DNA from: JAUVKA01 sp964465145
GTDB taxonomy: Bacteria > Bacteroidota > Bacteroidia > Bacteroidales > UBA12481
Reading direction: 5' to 3'
Assembly (NCBI GenBank): GCA_964465145.1
Contig: CAYXJR010000038.1
Location: forward strand, 1 to 40,184
DNA: 40,184 nucleotides
A program made the position numbers and the translations under genes. Under the pieces are notes generated by a model. It was not told where the DNA came from, did not search any database, and saw only the letters and a program-made list of their open reading frames with translations. Positions 9,401 to 16,862 of the stretch are shown here, in pieces. Positions within the stretch are counted from its first letter, which is position 1, and every line of letters starts with the position of its first letter.

Positions 9401-9425
9401 CGGCAAATTGCGAGAGTTTTTTCAT
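6351..9425 (-). CDS. RND efflux transporter permease (AcrB/CzcA-like)
   Basis: A 1024-residue inner-membrane RND pump, the proton-driven part of a tripartite exporter. It has TM1 at about 14-34, a periplasmic porter loop, and TM2-6 around 340-490. TM4 carries ILVDNAIVVIENIERYL with one Asp of the usual pair. TM7 is near 520-540, followed by the FLPEWDEGT motif of the second loop and TM8-12 at about 860-1005. TM10 reads GVVVNNGILLIDYAEKY, lacking the Lys of AcrB at the equivalent place. The FLPEWDEG motif recalls metal-type pumps, but the substrate cannot be assigned. The last 17 or so residues (NREQGAGSREQAVVFNNE) are encoded by tandem repeats and are probably an extension after loss of the original stop. 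The start overlaps the adaptor gene by 4 bp (ATGA), indicating an operon. Confidence 0.93.
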   Translation of the reverse strand: MKKLSQFAVDNRRAMIFMALLLSLIGGYLVYHIPQGVFPDATFPRVAVLVDYGLAPIKEMEMEVAKPIEEAAMMVEGVRTVRTSISRGSAEIDIDFQWDQDMFRAYQLVQAQISGIQSELPPGVSMEVRRFTTSTYPVAGYALSSDKLDLMQLRDVAIFTIRPRLASIPGVFNVEVMGGHQREYWVNLDPRKLTALHLDYLAVEEAIRSTNNLEYVGRLNESNKLYLNIADNRFLDIGDINQVIVSRQGATPVYLSEIATVEPAVQETFISCESNLKPAVLVTIIKQPGTNAVSIMKEVQQRLDELSKVIPQDISLTKWYDMTDFIKSAISSVRDAIFLGAFLTFLILLLFLKRLRITLVTIVIIPVALLITFIFIKLLGMNLNLMSLGGLAAAIGILVDNAIVVIENIERYLEEGYEKKEAVVKASGEIIPPLLGATLTTLVVFIPLVFLTGVPGIFFRALASTLAIAVVVSMILAVFLTPALAAVFISTKKKKPGRLVTAFVRVQHKVLRGFLRFPLFIFLIIAILGGVAVFSYMRIPSGFLPEWDEGTIVHDFIAPPGSSIEGTNSILSNIASYVMTIPEVEGYSLRVGRSLAHPRKPAYEGDFVINLKKGHKRTSFEIMDDIRAFDESQEPRLEPELFQVLPDRLNDLSGEIAPIIVKVFGQNISLIQETAQQIADSLEQIQGAVDVYRGFSGSEPELTIRVKPEAATRYGLSVKEVSDAVHMALWGDVATEMMEGLKMVPVRVRYPKADFDHSEKIGKMPIYLSSINRVLFLEEVATIEKTPGKTDIEHENLSQVINVQAQISDRDLGGLTDDIKGMLANIHLPPGVTVELGGQYKSQQQAFSELMLILIFGILLVFSILLFEFRSFRTSTVILIGTVLSVSGVFLLLWIVQIPLDISAFMGMIMIVGVVVNNGILLIDYAEKYLAEEAADVKTALFMAGKVRLRPILMTTLATIFAFLPLALAIGEGSEMLQPLAISMIGGMGISMFLSLLIIPGLYWVVNREQGAGSREQAVVFNNE

Positions 9426-10345
9426 TGAACACTAACATTCATCCCATCGGTCAGGGAATATACTTTTTTAACTGCCACCCTCTCTCCATCCTCCAGTCCC
9501 GACAGGACTTCCACAAAATCATCGTGCCTGATCCCTATTTTAACTGTCCGTTTTTCAACCTGGCCGGCATTAACCACGTAAACACTATAGATACCCTCCT
9601 CTTCCAGCAAAGCATCTCTGGGGAAAACCAGGCTTTCTTCATGAACCCTATCCGGGAAAACCAACCTTACCATCTGACCAGGCCTGAATTCCTTCAAGGG
9701 GTTGTTCAGGCCAAGCCTGATCTGAATAGTCTGCTTCTGCTGATCAACCTGCCCGTCAAATGCATCTACTTTTAAAGTCATGGGTTTGTGAGGATAATCG
9801 ACAAAATCAATTTTCAATGCCCTTAATTCCCTTATCCTGGGCAAATAAGCAATAGGAAGATCACCATATATGTCGAGATGGCTCAGGTCAATAATATGCA
9901 CAATGGTTTCCCCTTTATCCAGTACATCACCATTGTTCTGCATCACTTCGAGGACGGTGCCGTCAATGGGGCTGAACAGGGGGATCTCATTGATCTCGTT
10001 GGCCATCAGCTGCTGCTGCTCCGGGCTCATATTTTTCATAGCCTGCTTAAGAGCCTCGCGAAGAGGAGGAATGATGGTTCCGATTTTTTGCCCTTCCTTC
10101 AGCTCATCTCCCCGCAGAAGTGAAAAATCCCTAAGCCGTCCATCAAATTGGGAAGCGAGGAAAGCTTCATTGCGCAGTTCAACAACTCCATAAATCACAA
10201 CACTGTCGGTCATATCCATACGGGATACCAGCTCCGCACTTATGCTGAGGGGCGGGTGATTTTCCTGCTTAACCGGGTCTGATGGCTTACAGGACGGCAG
10301 GAATATGATAATCAGCAGAAAATAAATTATTCGGATATCAGTCAT
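9422..10345 (-). CDS. RND efflux periplasmic adaptor (MFP), lipoprotein
   Basis: A 307-residue membrane fusion protein that links the RND pump to the outer-membrane channel. A lipoprotein signal (hydrophobic stretch then LPSC, Cys about 18) anchors it to a membrane facing the periplasm. A lipoyl/barrel-sandwich half is visible (residues about 60-80, then PIDGTVLEVMQNNGDVLDKG at about 125-145). A beta-barrel segment follows (RPGQMVRLVFPD), then a C-terminal membrane-proximal domain (KIGIRHDDFVEVLSGLEDGE). The helical hairpin between the lipoyl halves is short, around the KNMSPEQQQLMANE segment, as in compact Bacteroidetes adaptors. It lies 13 bp after the TolC-type gene and overlaps the pump start by 4 bp. 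Confidence 0.92.
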   Translation of the reverse strand: MTDIRIIYFLLIIIFLPSCKPSDPVKQENHPPLSISAELVSRMDMTDSVVIYGVVELRNEAFLASQFDGRLRDFSLLRGDELKEGQKIGTIIPPLREALKQAMKNMSPEQQQLMANEINEIPLFSPIDGTVLEVMQNNGDVLDKGETIVHIIDLSHLDIYGDLPIAYLPRIRELRALKIDFVDYPHKPMTLKVDAFDGQVDQQKQTIQIRLGLNNPLKEFRPGQMVRLVFPDRVHEESLVFPRDALLEEEGIYSVYVVNAGQVEKRTVKIGIRHDDFVEVLSGLEDGERVAVKKVYSLTDGMNVSVQ

Positions 10346-10358
10346 GGCTTTGTAATTC

Positions 10359-11618
10359 TTATTTACCCATTGAAATTATCTGGTCAACCTGATTGGTATT
10401 GATAAAATACTCGATCAGCCCCATTGTATATTCAAGGTGTGTTTCTTCTATAGAAAGTTCAATGTTAGTCAGTTGTTCCTGCGCAGTAATAAATTCCAGG
10501 TTGGTTGATATACCTGCCCTGTAATTCATTTCCGCAATTTCAACAGCACTGCCTGCGATTGACCGGCGCGCATTCTGCAAATCCAGAAGTTCTTTAAGCT
10601 TGACCAGCCTGTCGTGAAGACCGGTTAAATGTATTACAAGTTCCCGTTCAGCCTCCAGTTTCTGAAAATCCAGGGACTGAACGATTGCCCGTGACCATTG
10701 CTTTTTATATTCAGGCTCATGCCCGTAATAGATGGGAACCACTACCCCGGCATTGATCTGAAAATAATGGCCGTCGCCTGAGGGGTCACCATCTGCAAAT
10801 AAACCGCTGCCCATCCTGAGATGGGGATACTGGACCGCGGTAATCTCATCTGTCCGGAAATTCTGTGCCTTTATCTTTGAATCAAATGATGTTAGAACCG
10901 GATTGTCCGATAAACTCATCCGGTTAACCTCAGGTACCGGAGCGGCGGCTATCAGATCAACCCTGAGCGGCATCAGATGCAGGCTGTCGGCATTTTCCCA
11001 TCCCAGCAACTGGGATAATTCATTACGTAGATCATCACGCACAACAGCCAGGCTTGAAGTATCTTCCCGAAGCTTTATTATCTCTGCTTCAGTTTGCAGA
11101 ACATCCAGCTGTGATCGCATCCCTGCTTTCCACAATCCCTTGCTGAGTTCGTGGTGGGTTTTTAGCAAGCCAATTCTAAGTGCTATAATGTCTATCTGCT
11201 TCATTACCTGCAAGATGCTCATGTATAAAGAAGTTGAGCGTCCTATCACAACGAGCCTGTTCTGCTCCTTTATTAATCGCTGGGTTTCAATATCCTGAGC
11301 AGCTGAACGGCCGGTTTTCTTCAGATAATCCCCCAACGACCAATCAGCATGAACGGAGGCCCATGTCTGGTTAAAAATGAAAGGCTTCAAAAACCGGTTT
11401 TCCGTTGCAAGCTCCCCATCTATCCGCGGTATTGCCTGGGATTGAACAATAGAAGCAGTTTTTTCCGCGGCTGTAATCTCATAATCATCTGATTGCAGGC
11501 GGAAGCTATATTGCCCTGCGCGGTAAATGCACTCCTCCAGGGTAAGCTGATGAGGGGATTGGGCTCCAAGCAGACCAGGGCAAATAACAATAATCAGCAG
11601 GAGCCAGAATTTTTGCAT
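10359..11618 (-). CDS. TolC-family outer-membrane efflux protein
   Basis: A 419-residue outer-membrane channel subunit of the same export system. A Sec signal peptide (residues 1-19, ending LLGAQ) precedes the typical TolC start LTLEECIYRA. Two long helical repeats follow. Features of the family include GLWKAGMRSQLDVLQTEAEI in the first half and AEMNYRAGISTNLEFITAQE in the second, the paired G-x-x-S/T-x-L-[DE] patterns of OEP repeats. It is the first gene of the three-gene efflux operon (TolC, MFP, RND). The upstream 300 bp contain no other gene on this strand and must hold the promoter, but I could not place a confident -7/-33 pair. Confidence 0.92.
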   Translation of the reverse strand: MQKFWLLLIIVICPGLLGAQSPHQLTLEECIYRAGQYSFRLQSDDYEITAAEKTASIVQSQAIPRIDGELATENRFLKPFIFNQTWASVHADWSLGDYLKKTGRSAAQDIETQRLIKEQNRLVVIGRSTSLYMSILQVMKQIDIIALRIGLLKTHHELSKGLWKAGMRSQLDVLQTEAEIIKLREDTSSLAVVRDDLRNELSQLLGWENADSLHLMPLRVDLIAAAPVPEVNRMSLSDNPVLTSFDSKIKAQNFRTDEITAVQYPHLRMGSGLFADGDPSGDGHYFQINAGVVVPIYYGHEPEYKKQWSRAIVQSLDFQKLEAERELVIHLTGLHDRLVKLKELLDLQNARRSIAGSAVEIAEMNYRAGISTNLEFITAQEQLTNIELSIEETHLEYTMGLIEYFINTNQVDQIISMGK

Positions 11619-11919
11619 AACATTTCAATAGGGTTAGTGAAATTATCGAAGTATTTTAATCCTTCAGTTTAAGCTAATTGTTAAAGAAAATGATAAAATA
11701 TGAAAACCCTCTGAAATTAGCAAAATTTAAAGCTATCTAAAATATCTTTCTTAAAATCATTATAACTCTGGTTCGGGATGAATCACAAACCCCAGGCACA
11801 AGGCCAGGGCTACAAAATCACCTGAATCCCCTGAATCCCCTTCCCTGACAAATCTTAACAAATCTTGGCAGAATCTTGACATTTCTCCGCCTTTCAGCGA
11901 GTATTTTTGGAATAGCAAA
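11619..11919. other. Intergenic region with degenerate repeats
   Basis: About 300 bp between divergently oriented genes. The part next to the TolC-type gene is AT-rich and presumably carries its promoter. At 11821-11880 there are decaying tandem words: CCTGAATCC twice, then AAATCTT/GAATCTT several times. No gene or clear promoter was recognised. Confidence 0.5.
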
Positions 11920-13096
11920 ATGCTGATCTTTTCTTTAAGCCTGGTTTTGATTTCAAGTTCAGCCATTTCACAAAATCTAAACATCACCTTCACAGGGACA
12001 GGAGCTTCGGCATTGATCGACAGTATCTGGGTAAATAACCTTATGACCAATGAATCCCTCAGGATTTCCGGATTCGAATCCCTGATCCTGGAAACTTCGG
12101 CTGGTAAAGAAAATTTAGATATTCCTGCTTCTATTCTAAAGATGTTTCCAAACCCTTTTAAAAACTCTGCAAAACTGGAATTTCATCAGTCTGTTCCAGG
12201 TGACGCCCTGATTGAAATCCATAACCTGGCGGGACAAACTGTTCTAAAGGCAAATCAATATTTATATCCTGGGAGGCATTCATTTGAAATTTCCCTTAAT
12301 TATCCTGGCATTTTTTTCATCAATATTATCAACGATAACATAAAGAGCAGTATTAAAGCCGTTTGTATCGAAACCAATGAATCAAAACCCCTAATAAGGC
12401 ACCTTGGTATATCAGGTTTTGAAGAAAACAGACTTAGATCCGGTACCAACAAGAATATAAAAACTATGAGATCGAATTCGTCGATTGCACTGATGCTGAT
12501 GAAAAAACATACGAAATAGTAAAAATAGGCGATCAAGTGTGGATGGCAGAAAACCTTGCCTGGTTACCTGTGGTCAGCGATTATGAAGGCGTGTCAGTTG
12601 ATTCTGCACATTATCATATTTGGGGTTATAATGGAACCAACCGAGACGAAGGAAAATACCATGAAAAATATTTAAAATATGGTGTTTTGTATAATTGGGA
12701 GGCAGCTCAGACTGCATGCCCGGCGGGATGGCATCTTCCGAAGATGAAGAGTGGAAAGTACTTGAAGCTTTTTTAGGTATGTCTGAGAGTTGGCTAAACC
12801 TGACAGGTGAAAGAACCGGAGGCAATATTGGCATGAAACTCAAATCAAAAAGTGGATGGTTTGAAGGCGGCAATGGTATCAATTTGGTAGGATTAGACTT
12901 GCTACCGGCTGGTCTGATGGAGACAGGGATTTACAAAGTACCGGGACAAACTTTCTGGACATGGACAGCAATTGATGATGATAATGGAAAATGAACAAGG
13001 TATGTTATGTATAATCAGGAAGGATTGGTCAGGCAAAATGCTACGGGTTTCCCCACAAGCATTGCCGGAAGCGTGAGGTGTGTGAAAGATGACTAG
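11920..13096 (+). pseudogene. FISUMP-domain protein gene, broken by frameshifts
   Basis: The reading starts with a signal peptide (MLIFSLSLVLISSSAISQN). Next is a Por-secretion-tail-like beta domain (about residues 70-145: MFPNPFKNSAKLEFHQ, IHNLAGQTVLKANQYLYPG), then a FISUMP (Fib_succ_major, TIGR02145) domain. The FISUMP part needs three frames. A -1 shift near an A5 run at about 12460 leads to YEIEFVDCTDADEKTYEIV and QVWMAENLAWLP. A second shift at about 12735 within GWHLP, consistent with loss of one TTCC copy, leads to SEDEEWKVLEAFLGMSESW. An in-frame TGA at 12992-12994 precedes the expected end GSVRCVKDD, stop 13094-13096. The intact protein would be about 390 residues and exported. FISUMP function is unknown. 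A sorting-like domain placed before, not after, the FISUMP domain is unusual. Confidence 0.8.
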
Positions 13097-13147
13097 GTAA
13101 TGGTAAATAGTTTAGAAAGTTTATGAGGTTTATAAAGTTTAGATTAA

Positions 13148-13177
13148 TAACCGAGTAACCGAGTAACTGAGTAACCG
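13148..13177. repeat. CCGAGTAA octamer tandem repeat
   Basis: About three and a half copies of an 8-bp unit (TAACCGAG, TAACCGAG, TAACTGAG, TAACCG). It uses the same words as the arrays at 399-425 and, in reverse complement, at 6318-6362. Confidence 0.8.
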
Positions 13178-13280
13178 CAAAAAAGCAAGGGTTTTTTGAT
13201 CATTGGGGTAGAAACCACAAAGGAGTAAAGGTTTCTCATGGACATACAACAATCCCTATATCAAATTAGCCCTGAACCCG

Positions 13281-13314
13281 GCCGCCTGAGTGGAAACCTT
13301 CGGGCGGCTTTTTT
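13281..13314 (+). terminator. Rho-independent terminator
   Basis: GCCGCCTGA pairs with TCGGGCGGC (one G-T wobble) around a 10-nt loop, followed directly by six T. It would end plus-strand transcription coming from the broken FISUMP gene, before the amidohydrolase promoter. Confidence 0.7.
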
Positions 13315-13359
13315 AACAGCCATTATTAATAACTATTAGTACACATTCACCATTCTTAT

Positions 13360-13390
13360 TTTGGCTCAATTGTAATATATTTTAACTTTA
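13360..13390 (+). promoter_or_regulatory. Bacteroidetes-type promoter of amidohydrolase gene
   Basis: TTTG at 13360-13363 is separated by 19 bp from TAACTTTA at 13383-13390, which matches TAnnTTTG at seven of eight positions. It lies 18 bp before the ATG at 13409, so the leader would be only about 11-12 nt. Confidence 0.5.
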
Positions 13391-13408
13391 ATAAAAAATC
13401 AAAATGAT

Positions 13409-14797
13409 ATGAAAACCAATAAGAGCATCCTAAAAACAAAATATGCACTATTACTGGCAATAACCTCTTTTTTATTATCCCTAAATAGCTGCAAGCAGGA
13501 ATCGTATTACCAAAATCTACGTGATTTTGTTGATAATATCCCAATCATCAACACCCATGAGCACCAGCGGTTCCCCGCCAGAACCGAAGGGCAGGATTTC
13601 AACTTTTACCATATCCTTAATACCAGCTACCTGAATGCTGATCTTGTCTCGGCAGGTTCACCATTCTTCGATATGGAAATGATTAACCGGGGGGACCTGG
13701 ATGAACTCTGGGCAACCTACGGCGAATATCTCGATTTTACCCGCAACACTAGCTATTACAGCCATTTATTGGAAGGATTCAAAATACTTTATGGTTTTGA
13801 GGATCCTTATTTCACAGAAGAAAATATCCGGGAGCTGTCAGAAAAAATCAAATTAAATTATTCTAAGGAGGAAGAATGGTATAAAGAAGCTTATAATAAG
13901 GCCGGCTATGAAATAATGCTCGTCGATCAGTACTGGAATCCCAGGAATACCAAACTCGATGACAGGTATTTTGCTCTGGTATTTAATATAAACGACCTGG
14001 TGATGGCAGCAGGTTCCAGACCACATCCAACAACTTCTGCGGATAAATTACTGGGCATTTATAAATACGCATCAGATAATGGCTTTATTATCAATAATCT
14101 GGAGGATTACCTGAAGCTTGCTGAACATCTCTTTGAGGTATTTATTGAAAATAATGCATTAACTCTAAAGAACACCCTGGCATATTCCAGATCTCTGGAT
14201 TTTGAATATGTTTCATTCCAGAGAGCCAATGAATTATATGATCTGAATTCGTCAGGATTCGATCAGTCTGAGAGGAAGGAACTACAGGATTTTATGCTTC
14301 ACTGGATCATTAAAAAATCCATTGAGGTGGATTTACCAATGCAAATACATACAGGATATCTTGCCGGGAATAATAATACCCTTGATAACGGTCAGCCCAT
14401 AAAGCTGAATAACCTCTTTCGTCAATACCCTGATGCAAGATTCGTTCTTTTTCACGGAGGATTCCCCTGGACAGGCGAATTCAATGCACTGGGAAAAGTG
14501 TTTCCCAACGTATACCTCGACCTTGTCTGGCTCCCTCAATTATCAAGGGAGTCGGCAATCCTGGCCTTTGATCAGATGCTTGATTGCGTCCCTTTTAACA
14601 AAATAAGCTGGGGAGGGGATTGTCATAGTATCGAAGAATCAACCGGCTCACTCGAATTCGGTAAAGATGTGGTGGCGACAGTTCTAGCAAAGCGGATTGA
14701 AAGGGGATTGATGACAGAAGAACTCGCCAGGGAAATTGCACAGGCTATTTTCCATGATAATGCTGTGAGGTTTTTTAAATTGGGTGCTCGGGATTAG
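13409..14797 (+). CDS. Amidohydrolase-2 family lipoprotein
   Basis: A 462-residue exported lipoprotein (lipobox LNSC, Cys about 28) with a TIM-barrel metal-dependent hydrolase domain of the amidohydrolase-2/uronate-isomerase-like type. Metal and catalytic residues can be placed: the HxH pair in INTHEHQR (after strand 1), His in QIHTGYL (strand 5), His in VLFHGGFPW (strand 6) and Asp in SWGGDCHS (strand 8). The end IFHDNAVRFFKLG is typical of the superfamily. Candidate reactions are hydrolysis, decarboxylation or isomerisation of a small carboxylated compound; the substrate is unknown. It has its own promoter and no co-directional operon partner except possibly the small gene 200 bp downstream. 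The TAG stop falls at the expected protein end. Confidence 0.85.
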   Translation: MKTNKSILKTKYALLLAITSFLLSLNSCKQESYYQNLRDFVDNIPIINTHEHQRFPARTEGQDFNFYHILNTSYLNADLVSAGSPFFDMEMINRGDLDELWATYGEYLDFTRNTSYYSHLLEGFKILYGFEDPYFTEENIRELSEKIKLNYSKEEEWYKEAYNKAGYEIMLVDQYWNPRNTKLDDRYFALVFNINDLVMAAGSRPHPTTSADKLLGIYKYASDNGFIINNLEDYLKLAEHLFEVFIENNALTLKNTLAYSRSLDFEYVSFQRANELYDLNSSGFDQSERKELQDFMLHWIIKKSIEVDLPMQIHTGYLAGNNNTLDNGQPIKLNNLFRQYPDARFVLFHGGFPWTGEFNALGKVFPNVYLDLVWLPQLSRESAILAFDQMLDCVPFNKISWGGDCHSIEESTGSLEFGKDVVATVLAKRIERGLMTEELAREIAQAIFHDNAVRFFKLGARD

Positions 14798-14872
14798 GTT
14801 GTTGGTTGTTGGTTGTTGGTTGTAACCTTACGTAACCTTCTTATGTAACCTTACGTAACCTTACATAACCTA
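14797..14872. repeat. GGTTGTT and TAACCTTACG tandem repeats
   Basis: A heptamer GTTGTTG array (14797-14822, about 3.7 copies) begins at the last base of the amidohydrolase stop codon. A 10-bp array (TAACCTTACG, about five degenerate copies, to about 14872) follows. Confidence 0.85.
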
Positions 14873-14997
14873 TCAGAATCCCCGAATCCCCCTTTCTCTT
14901 TCCAAAGCCTGAACATTATTCCAGGAAAATTGTTTAATATTATATTTATCAATTTCGATACAAACAACTGATCTTTAATCAACTGAATCAAATCATC

Positions 14998-15255
14998 ATG
15001 AAAAAAGCTCTACTCTTCGCATTAATTGGGGCAGTTATACTGTTTGCTTGGCAGTTTCTGTCATTTGCAATGCCAAACTTTCACAAATCCTCAATGGAAT
15101 ACACTCCATTGCAGGATGAAATTCTTGCGGCGATCGATAATTCAGGATTGAAAGAGGGGATGTATATGCTTAAAGAGCCTGATATCTGGGCATATATGCT
15201 GGACGGCATTGTCCCATGGGCTTTACTGGGCCTGGTCGGACACCGCATGGCGTAA
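14998..15255 (+). CDS. Small membrane protein, possibly internally deleted
   Basis: An 85-residue protein with a clear N-terminal hydrophobic helix (residues about 3-24, LLFALIGAVILFAWQFLSFA), a short polar middle with YTPLQDEILAAIDN, and a second hydrophobic segment at the end (IWAYMLDGIVPWALLGLVG). From memory, longer Bacteroidetes membrane proteins (about 150-200 residues) share this start and this ending with additional helices between them. If so, this copy has lost its middle by an in-frame deletion. That comparison is recall, not a search. Function is unknown. It follows a repeat-rich spacer and may have its own promoter. Confidence 0.6.
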   Translation: MKKALLFALIGAVILFAWQFLSFAMPNFHKSSMEYTPLQDEILAAIDNSGLKEGMYMLKEPDIWAYMLDGIVPWALLGLVGHRMA

Positions 15256-15367
15256 ATCCAATACTATCAATATCCTCAGCAGTTGTGAAAGAAGCACAAT
15301 TCAGGGGAAAAGGTTCACTGGCCCGGTATAAAAAAGACTTTATTTAACCAGGCAATCCGCCAAATTC

Positions 15368-16168
15368 TCAGGGAAAACGGATAACAACCAGACCTTTGTC
15401 CGGGAGCGCCCGGTAAATCTCACTGAGGTCAGCAGCAGGCAGCCTGATTACTATTTTAAATATATATTCAGGTTTTTTAAAGCGTATAAAATCGGCGATA
15501 TTTCCTGTTAATTCTCTGAGCAAAATTTTAGATCTGAATAGAATGTGATCTTTCTTTTCTTTAAATGAAGGAGTGGAATCCTGTTCAAAGATGATTTCAA
15601 TTTTATGATCCAGCTTCATTTCCACGAAAACCGGATCCTGGATAAGGGTATCAGGCTGAAATATTTGGTTCAGCGCTTCAACAGTGTCCTTCGGTGCCTT
15701 ATGAACAACAATTGGCTCCTTTTTAATAGTGGCATTGTTTTTATTGACCCGAGAAGGTTCTGAGAAGAGTTTCATGTAAGTCAGGTTTGGCAAGCCCTGC
15801 AATAAATGGTCGATCTTCATTCCGGTAATATTTGCCCTGTCGATTATCACCCCGTTAATTGAAAGGCTGGCAAGGCTGTCATGGAGATTTATCTGCAGGC
15901 ATATTGAATCATTGTCAGAAATCTTTACTAAAGCTTTCTTATATGTTTTCTCCCTGATTAAAGTCTTCAGACTGCTGCTGTTGAATACAGAGTCATACCT
16001 TTCCTGATACCCTTTGTCGGCCTCAGCGAGTTCTCTTAATTCTTTAAATCCAGCCACAGGGGATAAACCTGAGTAAAAGCAAAAACCAATAACCGGAATG
16101 GTTAGAATAAGACCCGCCTTCACAAATATTCCTGAACTCCAGAATTTTTTAAACAAGTTTTTTAACAT
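15368..16168 (-). CDS. Membrane-anchored protein of unknown function
   Basis: A 266-residue protein with one N-terminal transmembrane helix (residues about 15-36) and a periplasmic remainder of mixed alpha/beta composition. Residues 75-130 (ALVKISDNDSICLQINLHDS) and 175-266 look like two small beta-rich domains joined by a Lys/Pro-rich linker near 140-155. No catalytic motif was recognised. It starts 4 bp after the upstream L,D-transpeptidase gene, so it is translationally coupled. By position it may support or regulate cell-wall cross-linking by the two transpeptidases; this is inference from context only. Confidence 0.75.
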   Translation of the reverse strand: MLKNLFKKFWSSGIFVKAGLILTIPVIGFCFYSGLSPVAGFKELRELAEADKGYQERYDSVFNSSSLKTLIREKTYKKALVKISDNDSICLQINLHDSLASLSINGVIIDRANITGMKIDHLLQGLPNLTYMKLFSEPSRVNKNNATIKKEPIVVHKAPKDTVEALNQIFQPDTLIQDPVFVEMKLDHKIEIIFEQDSTPSFKEKKDHILFRSKILLRELTGNIADFIRFKKPEYIFKIVIRLPAADLSEIYRALPDKGLVVIRFP

Positions 16169-16172
16169 GATT

Positions 16173-16862
16173 CTAATAAATATAGACTTTTGATCCTTCG
16201 TTCAAAGATTTATAAACCAGTTCAAGGTTTTCATCATTTAACCTAACACATCCGTGAGTAACTGGCAAGCCAAGGAAACGCTGGTAAAGGGTACCATGAA
16301 TTAGATATCCATGACCAAACCCAAGGGCATAATCCCCCAAAACTCCATATTCATATCGTGTATGATCGGTTTTCGGCGGTATTGGCAATCCTTCCTCGAC
16401 AAAAGCCCAGTCGGGTTTCCTCCATACAGGGAATGCAGTTTTAGACTGAATTTTGAATTCCCCCCTCGGTGTTCTGAATAGCCATTCCTCATTTTCGCCG
16501 TTCTTTAGTAAGACATAACTCCCCGTCGAACATTTATCCTTTTTTATGAGGTTAAAGCCCTTATAAAGGGAAAATTCATTGGCCGAAGTGTTAATTACGA
16601 TATAGAAATATTTTGGCGTTTTAGCTGTCAGAAGTTTATCATACCTGGCTATATCCTTATTCAAAACTCCTTCAGCAGCTTTTATTTGCTCAGGGAGTAT
16701 TTTTGCCTCATAATCCCGGCCCGTCAAGATTTTTATTGAAATTTTTTGAATAAGGGCAGGCATAAGCATTATCACCGCGATAATGAGTGCAACTGCCATT
16801 ACATTATGAGCCTTCCTGAATATTGGCTGTACTTTCATATATTTATTGTAATATTTCTTCAA
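16173..16862 (-). CDS. L,D-transpeptidase (YkuD domain), membrane anchored
   Basis: A 229-residue enzyme with a transmembrane helix at about 20-40 and a periplasmic YkuD domain (about 85-229). The active-site signature is present: IHGTLYQRFLGLPVTHGCVRL, with catalytic Cys205 and conserved His and Arg. Family members cross-link peptidoglycan stem peptides (3-3 links) or attach proteins to the wall using a Cys acyl-enzyme. It overlaps the upstream transpeptidase gene by 20 bp and is followed after 4 bp by the 266-residue protein, so all three form one operon. The start was taken as the ATG within the overlap. Confidence 0.88.
   Translation of the reverse strand: MKKYYNKYMKVQPIFRKAHNVMAVALIIAVIMLMPALIQKISIKILTGRDYEAKILPEQIKAAEGVLNKDIARYDKLLTAKTPKYFYIVINTSANEFSLYKGFNLIKKDKCSTGSYVLLKNGENEEWLFRTPRGEFKIQSKTAFPVWRKPDWAFVEEGLPIPPKTDHTRYEYGVLGDYALGFGHGYLIHGTLYQRFLGLPVTHGCVRLNDENLELVYKSLNEGSKVYIY

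Larger units (their letters stand above)
13097..13408. other. Intergenic region: repeat, hairpins, promoter
   Basis: A 312-bp gap. It contains an octamer tandem repeat (13148-13177), a hairpin AGAAACC/GGTTTCT (13210-13236, 13-nt loop holding AAGGAG), a terminator-like hairpin (13281-13314) and a good promoter for the next gene (13360-13390). A 33-codon ORF starting at 13238 overlaps the terminator and is probably chance. Confidence 0.5.

Noticed and set aside
11760..12050. 96-codon minus-strand ORF overlapping the FISUMP gene start
   Set aside because: It is the reverse of the signal-peptide region and repeat-rich spacer, with no recognisable features.
13238..13346. 33-codon ORF across the terminator hairpin
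   Set aside because: It reads through the stem-loop and T-run, with no similarity or conserved features; probably chance.
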